A stretch of DNA of 35,890 bases. Origin: Liminaster sp045576355 (GTDB taxonomy: Bacteria; Bacteroidota; Bacteroidia; Bacteroidales; UBA3663). The notes beneath the pieces were generated by a model that did not search any database, was not told the DNA's origin, and saw only the letters and a program-made list of their open reading frames with translations. Below, piece by piece: positions 9,034-18,396 of the stretch. Location: the NCBI GenBank assembly GCA_045576355.1, contig JAZNGG010000003.1, positions 1-35,890 on the forward strand, in the 5' to 3' direction. Positions within the stretch are counted from its first letter, which is position 1; the number at the start of each line of letters is the position of its first letter. A program made the translations under genes and the position numbers.

Positions 9034-9201
9034 ATGAAAAAGAAAATTTACATAAAGCCGGAGATTCACCCTTATGACATGACTCCTTGTCACATTATTT
9101 CTACCAGTGTCTATAATAATGCGGCATCCTACAATGCGGCAAAGAGAAACATTTGGGGAGAAGAAATTCAACAAGAATCTGAGCCAAGTTTTTGGGATTA
9201 A
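9034..9201 (+). CDS. Small hypothetical protein, 55 residues
   Basis: An open frame of 55 codons running ATG to TAA between priA and the convergent glycosyltransferase. The product starts MKKKIYIKPEI, is polar without a membrane segment, contains one Cys and two Trp, and ends SEPSFWD. A basic MKKKxYxKPxI start and a short acidic or aromatic tail occur in many small conserved proteins of Bacteroidales whose function is unknown, which is why I believe it is real. A clear intrinsic terminator lies 80 bases downstream on the same strand. I could not find a convincing promoter between priA and this gene. Confidence 0.6.
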   Translation: MKKKIYIKPEIHPYDMTPCHIISTSVYNNAASYNAAKRNIWGEEIQQESEPSFWD

Positions 9202-9282
9202 ACTCGATCAGACTTAAGTTTAATATATATAGGTAGGTTCTATTAATAATCTGCGGATTTTTTAGATTCCACCACTAAATAT

Positions 9283-9328
9283 AGTCTTTATAGATATGAT
9301 ATGTGTCATACATCTATAAAGACTTTTT
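9283..9328 (+). terminator. Intrinsic terminator after the 55-residue gene
   Basis: AGTCTTTATAGAT (9283-9295) pairs perfectly over 13 bases with ATCTATAAAGACT (9312-9324), followed by five Ts. It lies between convergent genes; on the minus strand the stem is followed by TATATTTAG, a weaker T-run, so it may also slow the glycosyltransferase transcript. Confidence 0.8.
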
Positions 9329-9373
9329 GTTAGATATTGTTACTAAATAAAGTATGAGTTTATGAGACTACAC

Positions 9374-10543
9374 TCAGATTCGTCCGACTTCAAAACCTTT
9401 TTTACGTAAAATCCCATAAAGAAAGAAATATAAATCTACCAACGGAATTATCAATTCAAAAGCTAAAATTGAAAATACGTATCTATGCACCTTCATTCTC
9501 TTAGCAGTCATATAATATAGTATGACTTGGTAAATAGCTCTAAACAACAATAATCCGGCTACAATACTAAATATAAGCCAATTATCCCACAAAAAGAACA
9601 ATAATGCAAAACCGGTAAAGACAAAGAGATATCGCGACAAAGCATCTAAAACATGAATCACGCCAGGCAACAATGGATAAAAACGAGAAGTAAAGCCTCT
9701 GCTCAACCGTAATTGTCTCCAGCCATAAGCCGCAGGATGTTCTTGTGAAATCATTACTGCGTCTGAAGCACAAGATACAATAGTATTATCCCTTGTTCCT
9801 GAATCTCTTACAAATAAATCATCTTCTCCGGGTATAAGATTTAAATGCTTTCTAAAACCATCATTTTCAAAAAATAAAGATTTTCTAAATCCCATATTCA
9901 TTCCACTTCCCGAATAAGGTCCTACACATAAAGTAGTGCCAAGCAATTTTAACATTCGATGGAAATAATCAAATGCATAAAACTTTGACATCACCCCTAC
10001 ACGATCTTCTAATACAACCGGCCCCAAAACAATCCCGGTCTTTGGGGTAAAATGATTAACCATACTTCTAATCCAATGTTTTGAAGCTGGGATACATTGT
10101 GCTTGTGTGAGTAACACAATCTCATGGCGTGCGGCCTTTACACCTAATAAAACTGCCAATTTTCTCCTACTCACCGTACGCACATCTGCATTAACTCGAG
10201 TATGATAAAACGAATCAGAACGCTGCTCCATCAAGGTCAATACATCTTCTGTCTCATCATTAGAAGCATCATCAACTACAATTATTTCAAATTCAGGATA
10301 TTCGTTATCTAACAAAACTGGAATATTACGAACTAAATAATCGGCTTGATTATAGCTATAAACGACCACAGACACTCCCGGCAATCCTTCATCGTCTATA
10401 ACTGAACTTTTTGATTCTTTGCGATTACGCAAAAATGGGCGTAAGTATATTATTAATGATATAAGCAAATAAATTACTAATGAGACCAAAAAAATTATCC
10501 CAATAGTAAAAGACAAAGGTGAAGCAAGTATTTCTGTCAACAT
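9374..10543 (-). CDS. Membrane-bound family 2 glycosyltransferase
   Basis: 389 residues. One hydrophobic helix at the N-terminus (about 13-36), a GT-A catalytic domain from about 55 to 290, and two to three helices at the C-terminus, so it is an inner-membrane enzyme with a cytoplasmic active site. VSVVVYSYNQ opens the domain, VVDDASND (DD at 91-92) fits the nucleotide-sugar site, and GEDDLFV fits the catalytic acidic motif. The position that is normally the DxD metal motif reads TQAQC (QAQ at 147-149), which is odd. Donor, acceptor and product are unknown; a role in surface polysaccharide or lipid glycosylation is inference. It stands alone between a convergent small gene and a divergent outer-membrane gene. 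A TATCTTTG -7 box lies upstream. Confidence 0.85.
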   Translation of the reverse strand: MLTEILASPLSFTIGIIFLVSLVIYLLISLIIYLRPFLRNRKESKSSVIDDEGLPGVSVVVYSYNQADYLVRNIPVLLDNEYPEFEIIVVDDASNDETEDVLTLMEQRSDSFYHTRVNADVRTVSRRKLAVLLGVKAARHEIVLLTQAQCIPASKHWIRSMVNHFTPKTGIVLGPVVLEDRVGVMSKFYAFDYFHRMLKLLGTTLCVGPYSGSGMNMGFRKSLFFENDGFRKHLNLIPGEDDLFVRDSGTRDNTIVSCASDAVMISQEHPAAYGWRQLRLSRGFTSRFYPLLPGVIHVLDALSRYLFVFTGFALLFFLWDNWLIFSIVAGLLLFRAIYQVILYYMTAKRMKVHRYVFSILAFELIIPLVDLYFFLYGILRKKGFEVGRI

Positions 10544-10592
10544 GAATATCCCTTATTAAATATAAAAAAGCAAAATTCTTTTTTTACGGCTA

Positions 10593-10600
10593 CAAAGATA
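10593..10600 (-). promoter_or_regulatory. Candidate -7 element for the glycosyltransferase
   Basis: Minus-strand TATCTTTG fits TAnnTTTG and lies 50 bases before the ATG. No TTTG is found at the right distance upstream. Confidence 0.5.
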
Positions 10601-10736
10601 ACACAAAAACACTTTATGTAAAAGGTCAAGCCCAAATTTATCGTTTTATTTCTTAAGAAATATAAAAATTTAGTTATGGTTTAAACTTTCAAAAAACACA
10701 AAAGTCTTAAACTCGATTTTTATATTTTATAACACA

Positions 10737-10744
10737 TATATTTG
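10737..10744 (+). promoter_or_regulatory. Candidate -7 element for the outer-membrane protein gene
   Basis: TATATTTG fits TAnnTTTG; transcription would start about 15 bases before the ATG at 10766. The -33 region is not a good match. A TTG start at 10742 would lie inside this element, which supports the ATG. Confidence 0.5.
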
Positions 10745-10765
10745 AACATAAATTTTGTAACATCG

Positions 10766-13700
10766 ATGCAACAACTTAAATTCGTATTTAAATCAGTAGT
10801 TTTGCTCTTAATTGTGATGTTAACTATTTCAAACATCGCTGTAGCACAACCTCGCATGAATATTACTGCTACCGGTTATATTATTGACTCAAAAACATCT
10901 GAACCTCTCTATGCAACTACCGTTAAGGTAACCTCTGCCGACGGAGGAACAGGGACATTCGGCATAACAGACTCTATCGGGAAATTTGAATTTATAGTTA
11001 ACCGTCCGGGTAAATACACCTTAGACTTTTCTTATGTCGGTTACAAACCTCTTACTAAAGAAGTACGAATATTTCCCGGACGAGGGGCCAATTTAGGAAA
11101 GTTTAAAATGGAGGAAGACGCAGTTCTACTCCAGGAGGTTGGCACTGTAGCCCGCAGCCAAAGAGTGAAACAAGTTGGAGATACTGTCGTTTACAACGCA
11201 GACGCATACAAAGTCGTAGATGGCGCTTCAGCAGAAGATTTAGTTGCCAAAATGCCGGGCATCGAGGTGACAGATGAGGGCGTCAAAGCTCAAGGCGAAA
11301 CTGTTGAGAAAATTACAGTCGATGGTAAGGCATTCTTCGAAAACGATCCTAAGTTAGCTCTAAAAACCCTCCCCGCAGAGGTAGTTCAATCTGTTTCAGT
11401 CTTTGACAAAAAGAGTGACCAAGCGGAATTTACAGGCTTTGACGATGGCAATACTGTCAAGGCAATGGATCTAACGACTAAGAGTTATAGACGAAATGGT
11501 GCATTCGGTAAAGTCTATGGCTCCGGGGGATTTGATACAGATTGGAATCCCTATTATAATGCTGGTTTTAATCTAAATCTGTTTAATGGAGATCAACGTA
11601 TTTCTCTATTAGGTATGAGCAACAATGTAAATCAGCAAGACTTTTCATTTGATGATCTGATGAGTAGTGGAGGCATGGGCGGCAGAGGAGGACGTATGCA
11701 ATCTCGTGTCGGAAGACAATCCGGTGTGAGCAGAGCGAATGCATTCGGTCTCAACTTTAACAATACATATCTGGAAGATAAACTCGATGTACAAGGTAGC
11801 TATTTCTTCAACATGACTCGAACTACCCTTAATGACTCCATCTCTGATGATTATATAAATATGGATCGCGCCAGCATCCAAACAGATGAAAGATTAAGTC
11901 ATAATTATAGTCATCGCGTAAACATGCGCATCACTTATAAGCCGAATGATGAAAACGAATTCATGTTTCGACCTAGGTTTAATTTCCAAAAAACAGATGC
12001 TGATGGATTATCAGATAGCCGAACCTGGAGACATGCTCTCGATTCTGTTATAACACATAGCAATATTTATACCGACTCCCTACAAAACAGCAACACAACA
12101 CATAGCGTCAGCGACGGCCATAGTTGGAACGCCGGAGGTATGTTATTATGGCGACATAAAATGGCAAAAGAAGGTCGAACACTTAGCATCCATATTGATG
12201 GAAGTGTCTCTGGTAGTGAGTCAAATAGTCATAATGAAAAGCTAACCACCGTATTAGGTAATTCCACACATGAATTACAAGGAGCAGAAAACGAAACAAA
12301 CAATTACGGCATCGGAGGTAACATAATGTGGACAGAGCCCATCAGTGACAATCAGCAACTATCGATCAGATATGATATCGACTATACACACTCCTCTTCC
12401 GATCGTATGGTAGAGTATTTCTCAGAGTCATTTGATACAACTCCGGACTCTATAGATGGAAACAACTCTAACCAATACACCTCGGATTATCTTACTCATC
12501 GTGGAGAACTTGGATATCGACTCAACAGCGAATATGTCAGATTTAACGCAAGCCTCGGTTTTCAAAATGCACTATTAGAAGGAGAGCAAAACTACATATA
12601 TTGGAACGAAACAGATGGCACTACAGACCCTTCCTACCGAACTTCCAAATCCTTCAACAGTATCCTCCCGCGCATCCGCTTCGAATGGATGCCTAAAGAA
12701 GGTGCTTCATTTAACATTGATTATAATAGCCGTTCAAATGCACCGAGCATTAGCAACTTGCAACAAAGTGTCAATACAACCAACGAATTAGCATACTCCA
12801 CCGGTAATGCCAATCTTTCTCAAAGTGTAAACCATAATGTAAGATTGCGTTTTATCTACAGCAACATGGAACGCGCCACAAACCTAATGCTTTTTGCTGG
12901 CATGAGTTTTCAGCAGGATTACATTGGTACTCAATATGTCATAAATAATAGCGATGAAACCATAGCACTCAATAATTTAACTGGCAATTCTTCACTCAAA
13001 GATTATCTTAGTAAACAATATCAAGGTTTAGGGCTAGTTAGTGGTGCGCGTATCAGTCGCCCGGTAAACATGAGCGGATATCAAACTGCATTTGGAGGCC
13101 TGTCCTATGGATTCCCATTCGATTTGCTTATGAGCAATGTAAATGTTGCCGTGGATGCCAATTATTCCATGATACCAAGTCAGCAGATATACTATATGGG
13201 GGTTAATGAACATGGTATCGCTCAATACAAAGACTTTAGTACAAAAGTGCGAAACCTATCCATTTCTCCCCGTCTTTCAGTCACGAGCAACATCTCTCAA
13301 GACTTGGACTTCTCTCTAAGTTATAGGCCATCATTCCAAAAAGTAAAAGACACTAAAAACGATGCTAATAACTACGATTATCTCACACACTCGGCCCGAG
13401 CCAATTTCAATTGGGTCTTCTGGAAAGGATTCACCATCGAACAAAGTCTTAACTTTACGCTTTACACAGGTTCATCTATGGCCCGCAACGAAGACGATTG
13501 GACATGGAATGCATCTATTGGCAAAAAATTTGGTAAAAACAATGCTGCTGAAATCAAATTACAAGCCTACGATATACTAAATAGCCACAATGGCTATACA
13601 CGATCAGTTTCAGACTCATACATACGCAACAGCTATGTCAACTATATGCCTCGCTACTTTATGCTCAATTTCAGCTATAAAATTGCACAATATAAAGGCG

Positions 13701-13774
13701 TTGGCAACACAAAAGAGAGTCGAAGAGCTCGTAAAGCAGCAGGAGCACCCGACATGATGCCTCCTCAAATGTAA
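10766..13774 (+). CDS. Outer-membrane beta-barrel protein with carboxypeptidase-regulatory-like domain
   Basis: 1002 residues. Signal peptide (about 1-28, ending IAVAQ), then a CarboxypepD_reg-like beta-sandwich (about 32-110: GYIIDSKTSEPLYATTVKV ... YVGYKPLTKEV), a TonB-receptor-plug-like segment (about 110-250), and a long C-terminal half rich in alternating aromatic and polar strands typical of the OMP_b-brl_3 barrel family. It ends in a Met/Pro-rich tail. It resembles TonB-dependent receptors but lacks a SusD partner, so I would not call it a SusC. Substrate is unknown. The Gly/Arg/Met-rich loop near residues 305-330 is probably periplasmic or surface-exposed. ATG 10766 was chosen for the signal peptide. 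A strong terminator follows. Confidence 0.85.
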   Translation: MQQLKFVFKSVVLLLIVMLTISNIAVAQPRMNITATGYIIDSKTSEPLYATTVKVTSADGGTGTFGITDSIGKFEFIVNRPGKYTLDFSYVGYKPLTKEVRIFPGRGANLGKFKMEEDAVLLQEVGTVARSQRVKQVGDTVVYNADAYKVVDGASAEDLVAKMPGIEVTDEGVKAQGETVEKITVDGKAFFENDPKLALKTLPAEVVQSVSVFDKKSDQAEFTGFDDGNTVKAMDLTTKSYRRNGAFGKVYGSGGFDTDWNPYYNAGFNLNLFNGDQRISLLGMSNNVNQQDFSFDDLMSSGGMGGRGGRMQSRVGRQSGVSRANAFGLNFNNTYLEDKLDVQGSYFFNMTRTTLNDSISDDYINMDRASIQTDERLSHNYSHRVNMRITYKPNDENEFMFRPRFNFQKTDADGLSDSRTWRHALDSVITHSNIYTDSLQNSNTTHSVSDGHSWNAGGMLLWRHKMAKEGRTLSIHIDGSVSGSESNSHNEKLTTVLGNSTHELQGAENETNNYGIGGNIMWTEPISDNQQLSIRYDIDYTHSSSDRMVEYFSESFDTTPDSIDGNNSNQYTSDYLTHRGELGYRLNSEYVRFNASLGFQNALLEGEQNYIYWNETDGTTDPSYRTSKSFNSILPRIRFEWMPKEGASFNIDYNSRSNAPSISNLQQSVNTTNELAYSTGNANLSQSVNHNVRLRFIYSNMERATNLMLFAGMSFQQDYIGTQYVINNSDETIALNNLTGNSSLKDYLSKQYQGLGLVSGARISRPVNMSGYQTAFGGLSYGFPFDLLMSNVNVAVDANYSMIPSQQIYYMGVNEHGIAQYKDFSTKVRNLSISPRLSVTSNISQDLDFSLSYRPSFQKVKDTKNDANNYDYLTHSARANFNWVFWKGFTIEQSLNFTLYTGSSMARNEDDWTWNASIGKKFGKNNAAEIKLQAYDILNSHNGYTRSVSDSYIRNSYVNYMPRYFMLNFSYKIAQYKGVGNTKESRRARKAAGAPDMMPPQM

Positions 13775-13789
13775 TAAAAACAATAACTT

Positions 13790-13820
13790 AAAAAAGATGT
13801 GCCAGGGCACATCTTTTTTT
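13790..13820. terminator. Intrinsic terminator after the outer-membrane protein gene
   Basis: AAAAAAGATGTGC pairs with GCACATCTTTTTT around CAGG, followed on the plus strand by Ts; the A-run on the other side makes it potentially bidirectional. Confidence 0.9.
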
Positions 13821-14275
13821 ATGACTAACTGAGGCTTGTATTTGCAAATCCACCTCAATTTTCACGTAGAAACTAAAAGTATCGTTTTTTTTAAATTTCC
13901 CTTCCGCGCTCATTTCGTAGATCTTCTCGCAAAATTTGTAAGACCTTCGTGCAAAATCCATCAAGTAAATAGGTATTAAAAATCATCGTTCAAAATAAGA
14001 AGAAAAACAAAGCATCTATATTGCAGCACCCTCAAAATAATGGTATAGTAATAAGAGATTTGATATCGTCATTTTTTGATACAAAAACTAATCAAGAAAT
14101 AAACTACATCCTTTAGTGTAAAAAATGAGCAAAAAGAGGGCTCATTCATTTCACACCCCATAGTTTTACCAGTAAATTAATCATCATTTCGAATAATATA
14201 TTTATATTTGCACAGAAGTATAGGCCAATATTGCCAGACTATGACATCGTAAATACTTATAATACTTATATAACA
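13821..14275. other. Gap between outer-membrane protein and pectate lyase genes
   Basis: About 450 bases without a gene. It holds a perfect 10-bp palindrome ATTTGCAAAT at 13840-13849 inside a larger GAGG...CCTC frame (13831-13856), a short hairpin AATGAGC/GCTCATT (14124-14130 with 14140-14146), and the -7 element of the pectate lyase. The rest is AT-rich with nothing I recognise. The palindrome could be an operator but it is about 360 bases from the predicted transcription start. Confidence 0.5.
14203..14210 (+). promoter_or_regulatory. Candidate -7 element for the pectate lyase gene
   Basis: TATATTTG fits TAnnTTTG; predicted start near 14217 leaves a leader of about 60 bases. No clear -33 box is seen, which is common at regulated promoters. 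Confidence 0.5.
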
Positions 14276-17014
14276 ATGAAAAATTACAAGAAATTTAGAG
14301 TTAAAAACACATCTACATTTTTAATGATGTTAACGACTATTTTGCCTTTGAGTTTTCTGTTTTCAAACACCATGTTTGCTCAAGACAAACCCCAAGCCAA
14401 AGTGGATCTTAGCATCACAAACCGAGGTGATGATGAAACGTTAGAACCAGGTTACACCGTTTGGCGAGTAGTACAAGGTAAATCTGATGCTCTAACTCTT
14501 GATGGCATTACTTACACCTTAAGTTGTGATGTCAATGCGGAATATGAATTACGAACCGGATGGAGCAAATCTTACATACAAAAAGCTGAAAACAAGGCTA
14601 AAAATGGTCGTCTGACATTTGACGGCATTGCTTTAGATCCCAATACCTATGGATCATTCACACTCTCTATTGCAGGTCTTCCTGTTGGGACACATTCTCT
14701 ACAGACATACCACAATTGCTGGGAAAATTCGACCAAGTTTTATTCTGCTCCAATAACCATAAAATGTAACGGAGTAGAAGTTCACAAAAACATCCCTTAC
14801 TCTTTTGATCAAAATGTTGCAGCTAATGCATGCCTCCTAACCACAACATTCTCCATTGAAAAAGCGGGTGATATTGTCAATATAGAGTTCTGTACCTCCG
14901 AATTAAATCCAGGTACTGCTAAAGATGGACAAACAAATGCCTACATGGCTCCAATATGTAATGGGTTCGAATTAAACACGGTAGATGTGACTGCATTAGC
15001 TAAAGATCCTTTTCCTAATGATGGAGATATGCATGTCGATGCAGATAACAATAGTTTAAACCTTTCTTGGACTCCTGCTAATAAATCAGTTGTTCGTCAC
15101 CATCTATACTTTGGAGAGAGTGCAGAGGCTGTAAAACAAATGAAAGTACCTACTGCAACTTTAGCGGCAGCAGACACAATGTTCCAGCTCAAGGACCTTT
15201 ATTCAATGAAAACTTATTATTGGCGCATAGATGAAGAAACTGCATCTGGCACAATAACAGAGGGTGCTATCTGGACATTCAAACCTCGACAATTAGCATT
15301 TCCCAGCGCAGAAGGTTATGGAAGATTTGCACAAGGCGGACGTGGAGGATCTGTTTACCATGTTACCAACCTAAGCGGAGATACTATCCCAGGATCTTTA
15401 GCTTGGGGATTAGTTAATATTTCAGAACCTCATACCATCGTTTTTGATGTATCAGGCATCATAGATATGGACTTCAATGCATTATTCTCCAAATCTAACA
15501 TAACCATCGCAGGACAAACAGCTCCTGGCAAAGGTATTTGCATCAAAAACTCTAATATTAATTTTGGTTCAGATAATATCTGTCGCCATCTTAGACTAAA
15601 ACATGGTTATGGAGAGACAGGAAATGCAATGGGTGTTACAGGCGCTGATCACACAATCATAGATCACACTACGGCAGCATGGGGCACAGACGAAACTGTG
15701 TCCGGACGAGGCGCCAAAAACATTTCATTCCAATACTCTATGATTGCCGAAGCATTAGGCATCGCAGACCACAAAAACTACGATTCCGGCTCCAATCATG
15801 GATTTGCAGCCACTATTGATGGAAAAATTGGCTCATGGCATCATAACCTATTGGTTCATTGCAACGGACGTAACTGGAGCATGGGTGGTGGTATGGATGG
15901 CACCAACACAGCCATCGGACAAATGGACATTTTTAACAACGTAGTTTACAATTGGAATGGACGTACAACCGATGGAAACTGCCATGAAGTGAACTTTGTC
16001 AACAATTACTATAAAATGGGTCCTGACACACGCCGTACAGAATTGTTTATCCAGCAATATGAGAATGTCGGTTCTCCTGAAAGTACATGGAGAGCATATG
16101 TTAATGGAAATATCCGAGAAAACAAAAATGGAACATTGACCCAAGACAAAAAAGGTGTTACTTACACAGTTCAACTCAGTAATGGTGATCCCGGGCCCAC
16201 TTATGAAACTATCGTTGATGCCCCATTTTTCCCATCATACGCTGTCATTCATTCTGCAAAAGACGCTTTTAAAGTCGTAACCAGTGAATCTGGAGCTACA
16301 ATGCCGATGCGTGACGATCAACACATACGAGTAGTCAAAGAAACTATCAACGGCACATATACTTATGTAGGCTCTCGTTCAGGAATTAAAGGTGAAATCG
16401 ACCATGAAAATGACTGTGGAGGTTGGGAATCCTATCCGGAAGAGACTAGAACTTCAGATTTTGACACAGATCAAGATGGTATCCCCAATTGGTTCGAAAG
16501 CATTATAGGTAGTGACCCCAATATTGCCAATCATAACGATGATCCGGACCATGATGGATGGACTCTTTTAGAAGATTATTTAGAGTTTATGGCTCACCCA
16601 TATCTCATCGTGCAACCTCAATCCCAAGCTTCATTTGATGCTGCTCCTTGGTTTGCAGGATTTACTAAATCTCCAACTTATAGTATTTCATCCGATAGCA
16701 AACTCTTTACTCCTTCTATAAGTGGATCTTCCATCTCTGTAAGCACTTATGCAACCGGAGGCATTGGAATAATCACAATGAAAGTAACAGATAGTGAGGG
16801 ATCTACTCATGAAAAACGACTAAGCATTGCTGTCACAGGTGATCCTTCTGGTATTCCAAATGTATGGGATGAATCAAAAATAGAAGTCGTTAGCCGAGAG
16901 TTCTTCTCCCTCGATGGAAAGAGAGTCAAAGAGCTACAACAACACGAGACCTACATCATGAAACTTACAGACATCTCTGGCAAGGTACATTCAGTAAAGA
17001 TAATCAAACAATGA
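14276..17014 (+). CDS. Secreted pectate lyase, polysaccharide lyase family 1 type
   Basis: 912 residues, multi-domain. Signal peptide (about 1-36, ending MFAQ); an N-terminal beta-sandwich (about 40-240) possibly binding carbohydrate; a fibronectin-III-like domain (about 245-335, ending YYWRIDEE...WTF); a parallel beta-helix of the PL1 pectate-lyase type (about 340-680) with HTIIDHTTAAWGTDE, HHNLLVHCNGRNWSMGG and FNNVVYNWNGR; a Ca-binding DTDQDGIPNWFE and DPDHDGW motif pair; and a C-terminal domain ending in a Lys-rich strand (VKIIKQ) that resembles a type IX secretion sorting signal. It should cleave pectic polygalacturonate by beta-elimination at the cell surface or outside. ATG 14276 is chosen for the signal peptide. 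A terminator follows. Confidence 0.85.
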   Translation: MKNYKKFRVKNTSTFLMMLTTILPLSFLFSNTMFAQDKPQAKVDLSITNRGDDETLEPGYTVWRVVQGKSDALTLDGITYTLSCDVNAEYELRTGWSKSYIQKAENKAKNGRLTFDGIALDPNTYGSFTLSIAGLPVGTHSLQTYHNCWENSTKFYSAPITIKCNGVEVHKNIPYSFDQNVAANACLLTTTFSIEKAGDIVNIEFCTSELNPGTAKDGQTNAYMAPICNGFELNTVDVTALAKDPFPNDGDMHVDADNNSLNLSWTPANKSVVRHHLYFGESAEAVKQMKVPTATLAAADTMFQLKDLYSMKTYYWRIDEETASGTITEGAIWTFKPRQLAFPSAEGYGRFAQGGRGGSVYHVTNLSGDTIPGSLAWGLVNISEPHTIVFDVSGIIDMDFNALFSKSNITIAGQTAPGKGICIKNSNINFGSDNICRHLRLKHGYGETGNAMGVTGADHTIIDHTTAAWGTDETVSGRGAKNISFQYSMIAEALGIADHKNYDSGSNHGFAATIDGKIGSWHHNLLVHCNGRNWSMGGGMDGTNTAIGQMDIFNNVVYNWNGRTTDGNCHEVNFVNNYYKMGPDTRRTELFIQQYENVGSPESTWRAYVNGNIRENKNGTLTQDKKGVTYTVQLSNGDPGPTYETIVDAPFFPSYAVIHSAKDAFKVVTSESGATMPMRDDQHIRVVKETINGTYTYVGSRSGIKGEIDHENDCGGWESYPEETRTSDFDTDQDGIPNWFESIIGSDPNIANHNDDPDHDGWTLLEDYLEFMAHPYLIVQPQSQASFDAAPWFAGFTKSPTYSISSDSKLFTPSISGSSISVSTYATGGIGIITMKVTDSEGSTHEKRLSIAVTGDPSGIPNVWDESKIEVVSREFFSLDGKRVKELQQHETYIMKLTDISGKVHSVKIIKQ

Positions 17015-17033
17015 TTTAATATTGTCCATAAAC

Positions 17034-17064
17034 AAAAAAGACAGAGGTTTCTCTGTCTTTTTTT
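17034..17064. terminator. Intrinsic terminator after the pectate lyase gene
   Basis: AAAAAAGACAGAG pairs with CTCTGTCTTTTTT over 13 bases around a GTTT loop and runs into further Ts. Possibly bidirectional. Confidence 0.9.
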
Positions 17065-17297
17065 ATTATAGAAAGCAAATAATATTTACGATATCCTGTT
17101 AAAGTACAACAGGTCATTAGACAGCCAAATCACATAAAAAATTATTTCTGGCGTTTACCTATTCTTTAGGGCATATTTCTAATGAATATTCGTTCATATA
17201 GCTCGCTATACTCATTCTAAACGCACAAGAAATCTCCTCAAAACAATAAGAAAACATACTAAATATTAACAACCGATTGGGGTTAAAAATATAGGAC

Positions 17298-17340
17298 AAA
17301 AAAAATAGGGCTATATCAAATTTTCATTTCGATACAGCCC
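17298..17340 (-). terminator. Intrinsic terminator for the Bax-inhibitor-1 family gene
   Basis: On the minus strand GGGCTGTATC (17340-17331) pairs with GATATAGCCC (17317-17308) with one mismatch, followed by a run of Ts (17305-17298). It lies 23 bases past the stop codon. Confidence 0.85.
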
Positions 17341-17362
17341 GCTAATTTTATATTGCGTATAT

Positions 17363-18064
17363 TTACTTACGGCTTCCTAAAAGACGCAACAGATACAAGA
17401 ACATATTGATAAAATCTAAATATAATTCAAATGCTCCCATTAAAGCAATTTTTTGTACTTCATCACAAATTTCACCATCATAACTGCTAATCAAACGTTT
17501 ATATTTCTGAGCATCATATAACGTAAGGAGGGCAAACACTACTACACCGACACAAGATATAATCAAGCTCATCATACCACTGCGAAGAAATAAATTAACC
17601 ACCATCGCAATAAGAAGGCCTATAAGAGCCATTAAAGCAATACTCCCTATGGAAGATAAATCTCTCTTAGTCAACGACCCATATAAAGCCATAGCGCCAA
17701 AAGCCCCTGCAGTAATAAAAAATGTAGAGACAATGGATTCTTGTGTATAAATCAATAAAATAGGTGTCAACGTCACTCCGTTTAAAATCGAATATAAAAT
17801 AAACAAGACTGTCAGAGTTGAGAAAGCGAATCTACGAAGCCCAGCTGTTAAAGCAATTACCAATATAAATTCGACTACTATCAAACCCAAATAACCTCCC
17901 GAAGAAATGAACGATTGGACAGCCGTACTTGTCTCTAACAATTGATTCATCACAAGAGCCGACAGTGCGGAAATTACAAGCGCCATAGTCATCCATCCGT
18001 ACATATTACGGAAAAGAGTTTCTTGATTTTCTTTTGCATAACTGCGAACATAAGTTGTTGCCAT
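17363..18064 (-). CDS. Bax inhibitor-1 / YccA family membrane protein
   Basis: 233 residues with seven predicted membrane helices, the normal form of the BI-1/TMBIM family. Distinctive stretches are ETLFRNMYGWMTMAL near the N-terminus, LTLYDAQKYKRL and GAFELYLDFINMFLYLLRLLG at the C-terminus, which carries the conserved acidic residues of the pH-sensing site. Bacterial members are inner-membrane proteins, some shown to leak calcium or to interact with FtsH; the role here is not readable from context. It is a single-gene unit with its own terminator and a TATCTTTG -7 box (18144-18137). Confidence 0.93.
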   Translation of the reverse strand: MATTYVRSYAKENQETLFRNMYGWMTMALVISALSALVMNQLLETSTAVQSFISSGGYLGLIVVEFILVIALTAGLRRFAFSTLTVLFILYSILNGVTLTPILLIYTQESIVSTFFITAGAFGAMALYGSLTKRDLSSIGSIALMALIGLLIAMVVNLFLRSGMMSLIISCVGVVVFALLTLYDAQKYKRLISSYDGEICDEVQKIALMGAFELYLDFINMFLYLLRLLGSRK

Positions 18065-18396
18065 AATATAAACAATCTTTTAATTTGCTTATTAATACAA
18101 TATAACTATAAAAACATCATCGTGGTAAACACAACACAAAGATACAAGTATTTTCTCAACGAACTATAATGAATTGGATATTTTAAACAATTTTCTACGT
18201 TATGAACGAATTTTTCACTTTTTTCAACATTTAGGACTTATCGTTCATTCAATAAGAAAAATTAAATAGGCATTTTCCATTAAAAAACACCAAACAAAAG
18301 GGAAGATAGCTTATTGCAAAATAGCAAAATAAACCTTACCTTTGCAGCCAATAAAAAACACTATTTCCTTTCAGGGAATATAATCATTTTTCTACT
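18065..18396. promoter_or_regulatory. Divergent promoter region, Bax-inhibitor gene and engB
   Basis: About 330 bases, AT-rich, with a -7 element for each direction. The engB promoter is TTG at 18314-18316, 20 bases, TACCTTTG at 18337-18344, a full match to the Bacteroides consensus. Transcription would start near 18351, about 45 bases before the engB ATG. Nothing else is recognised. Confidence 0.65.
18137..18144 (-). promoter_or_regulatory. Candidate -7 element for the Bax-inhibitor-1 family gene
   Basis: Minus-strand TATCTTTG fits TAnnTTTG, 73 bases before the ATG; no matching -33 box at the usual spacing. Confidence 0.45.

Larger units (their letters stand above)
17015..17362. other. Gap between convergent pectate lyase and Bax-inhibitor genes
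   Basis: About 350 bases holding one terminator at each end (17034-17064 and 17298-17340). Between them is AT-rich sequence in which I see no gene or repeat. Confidence 0.6.

Noticed and set aside
8953..9174. 73-codon minus-strand frame
   Set aside because: Lies opposite the 55-residue gene and shows no protein-like features; the plus-strand frame has a plausible start and a terminator.
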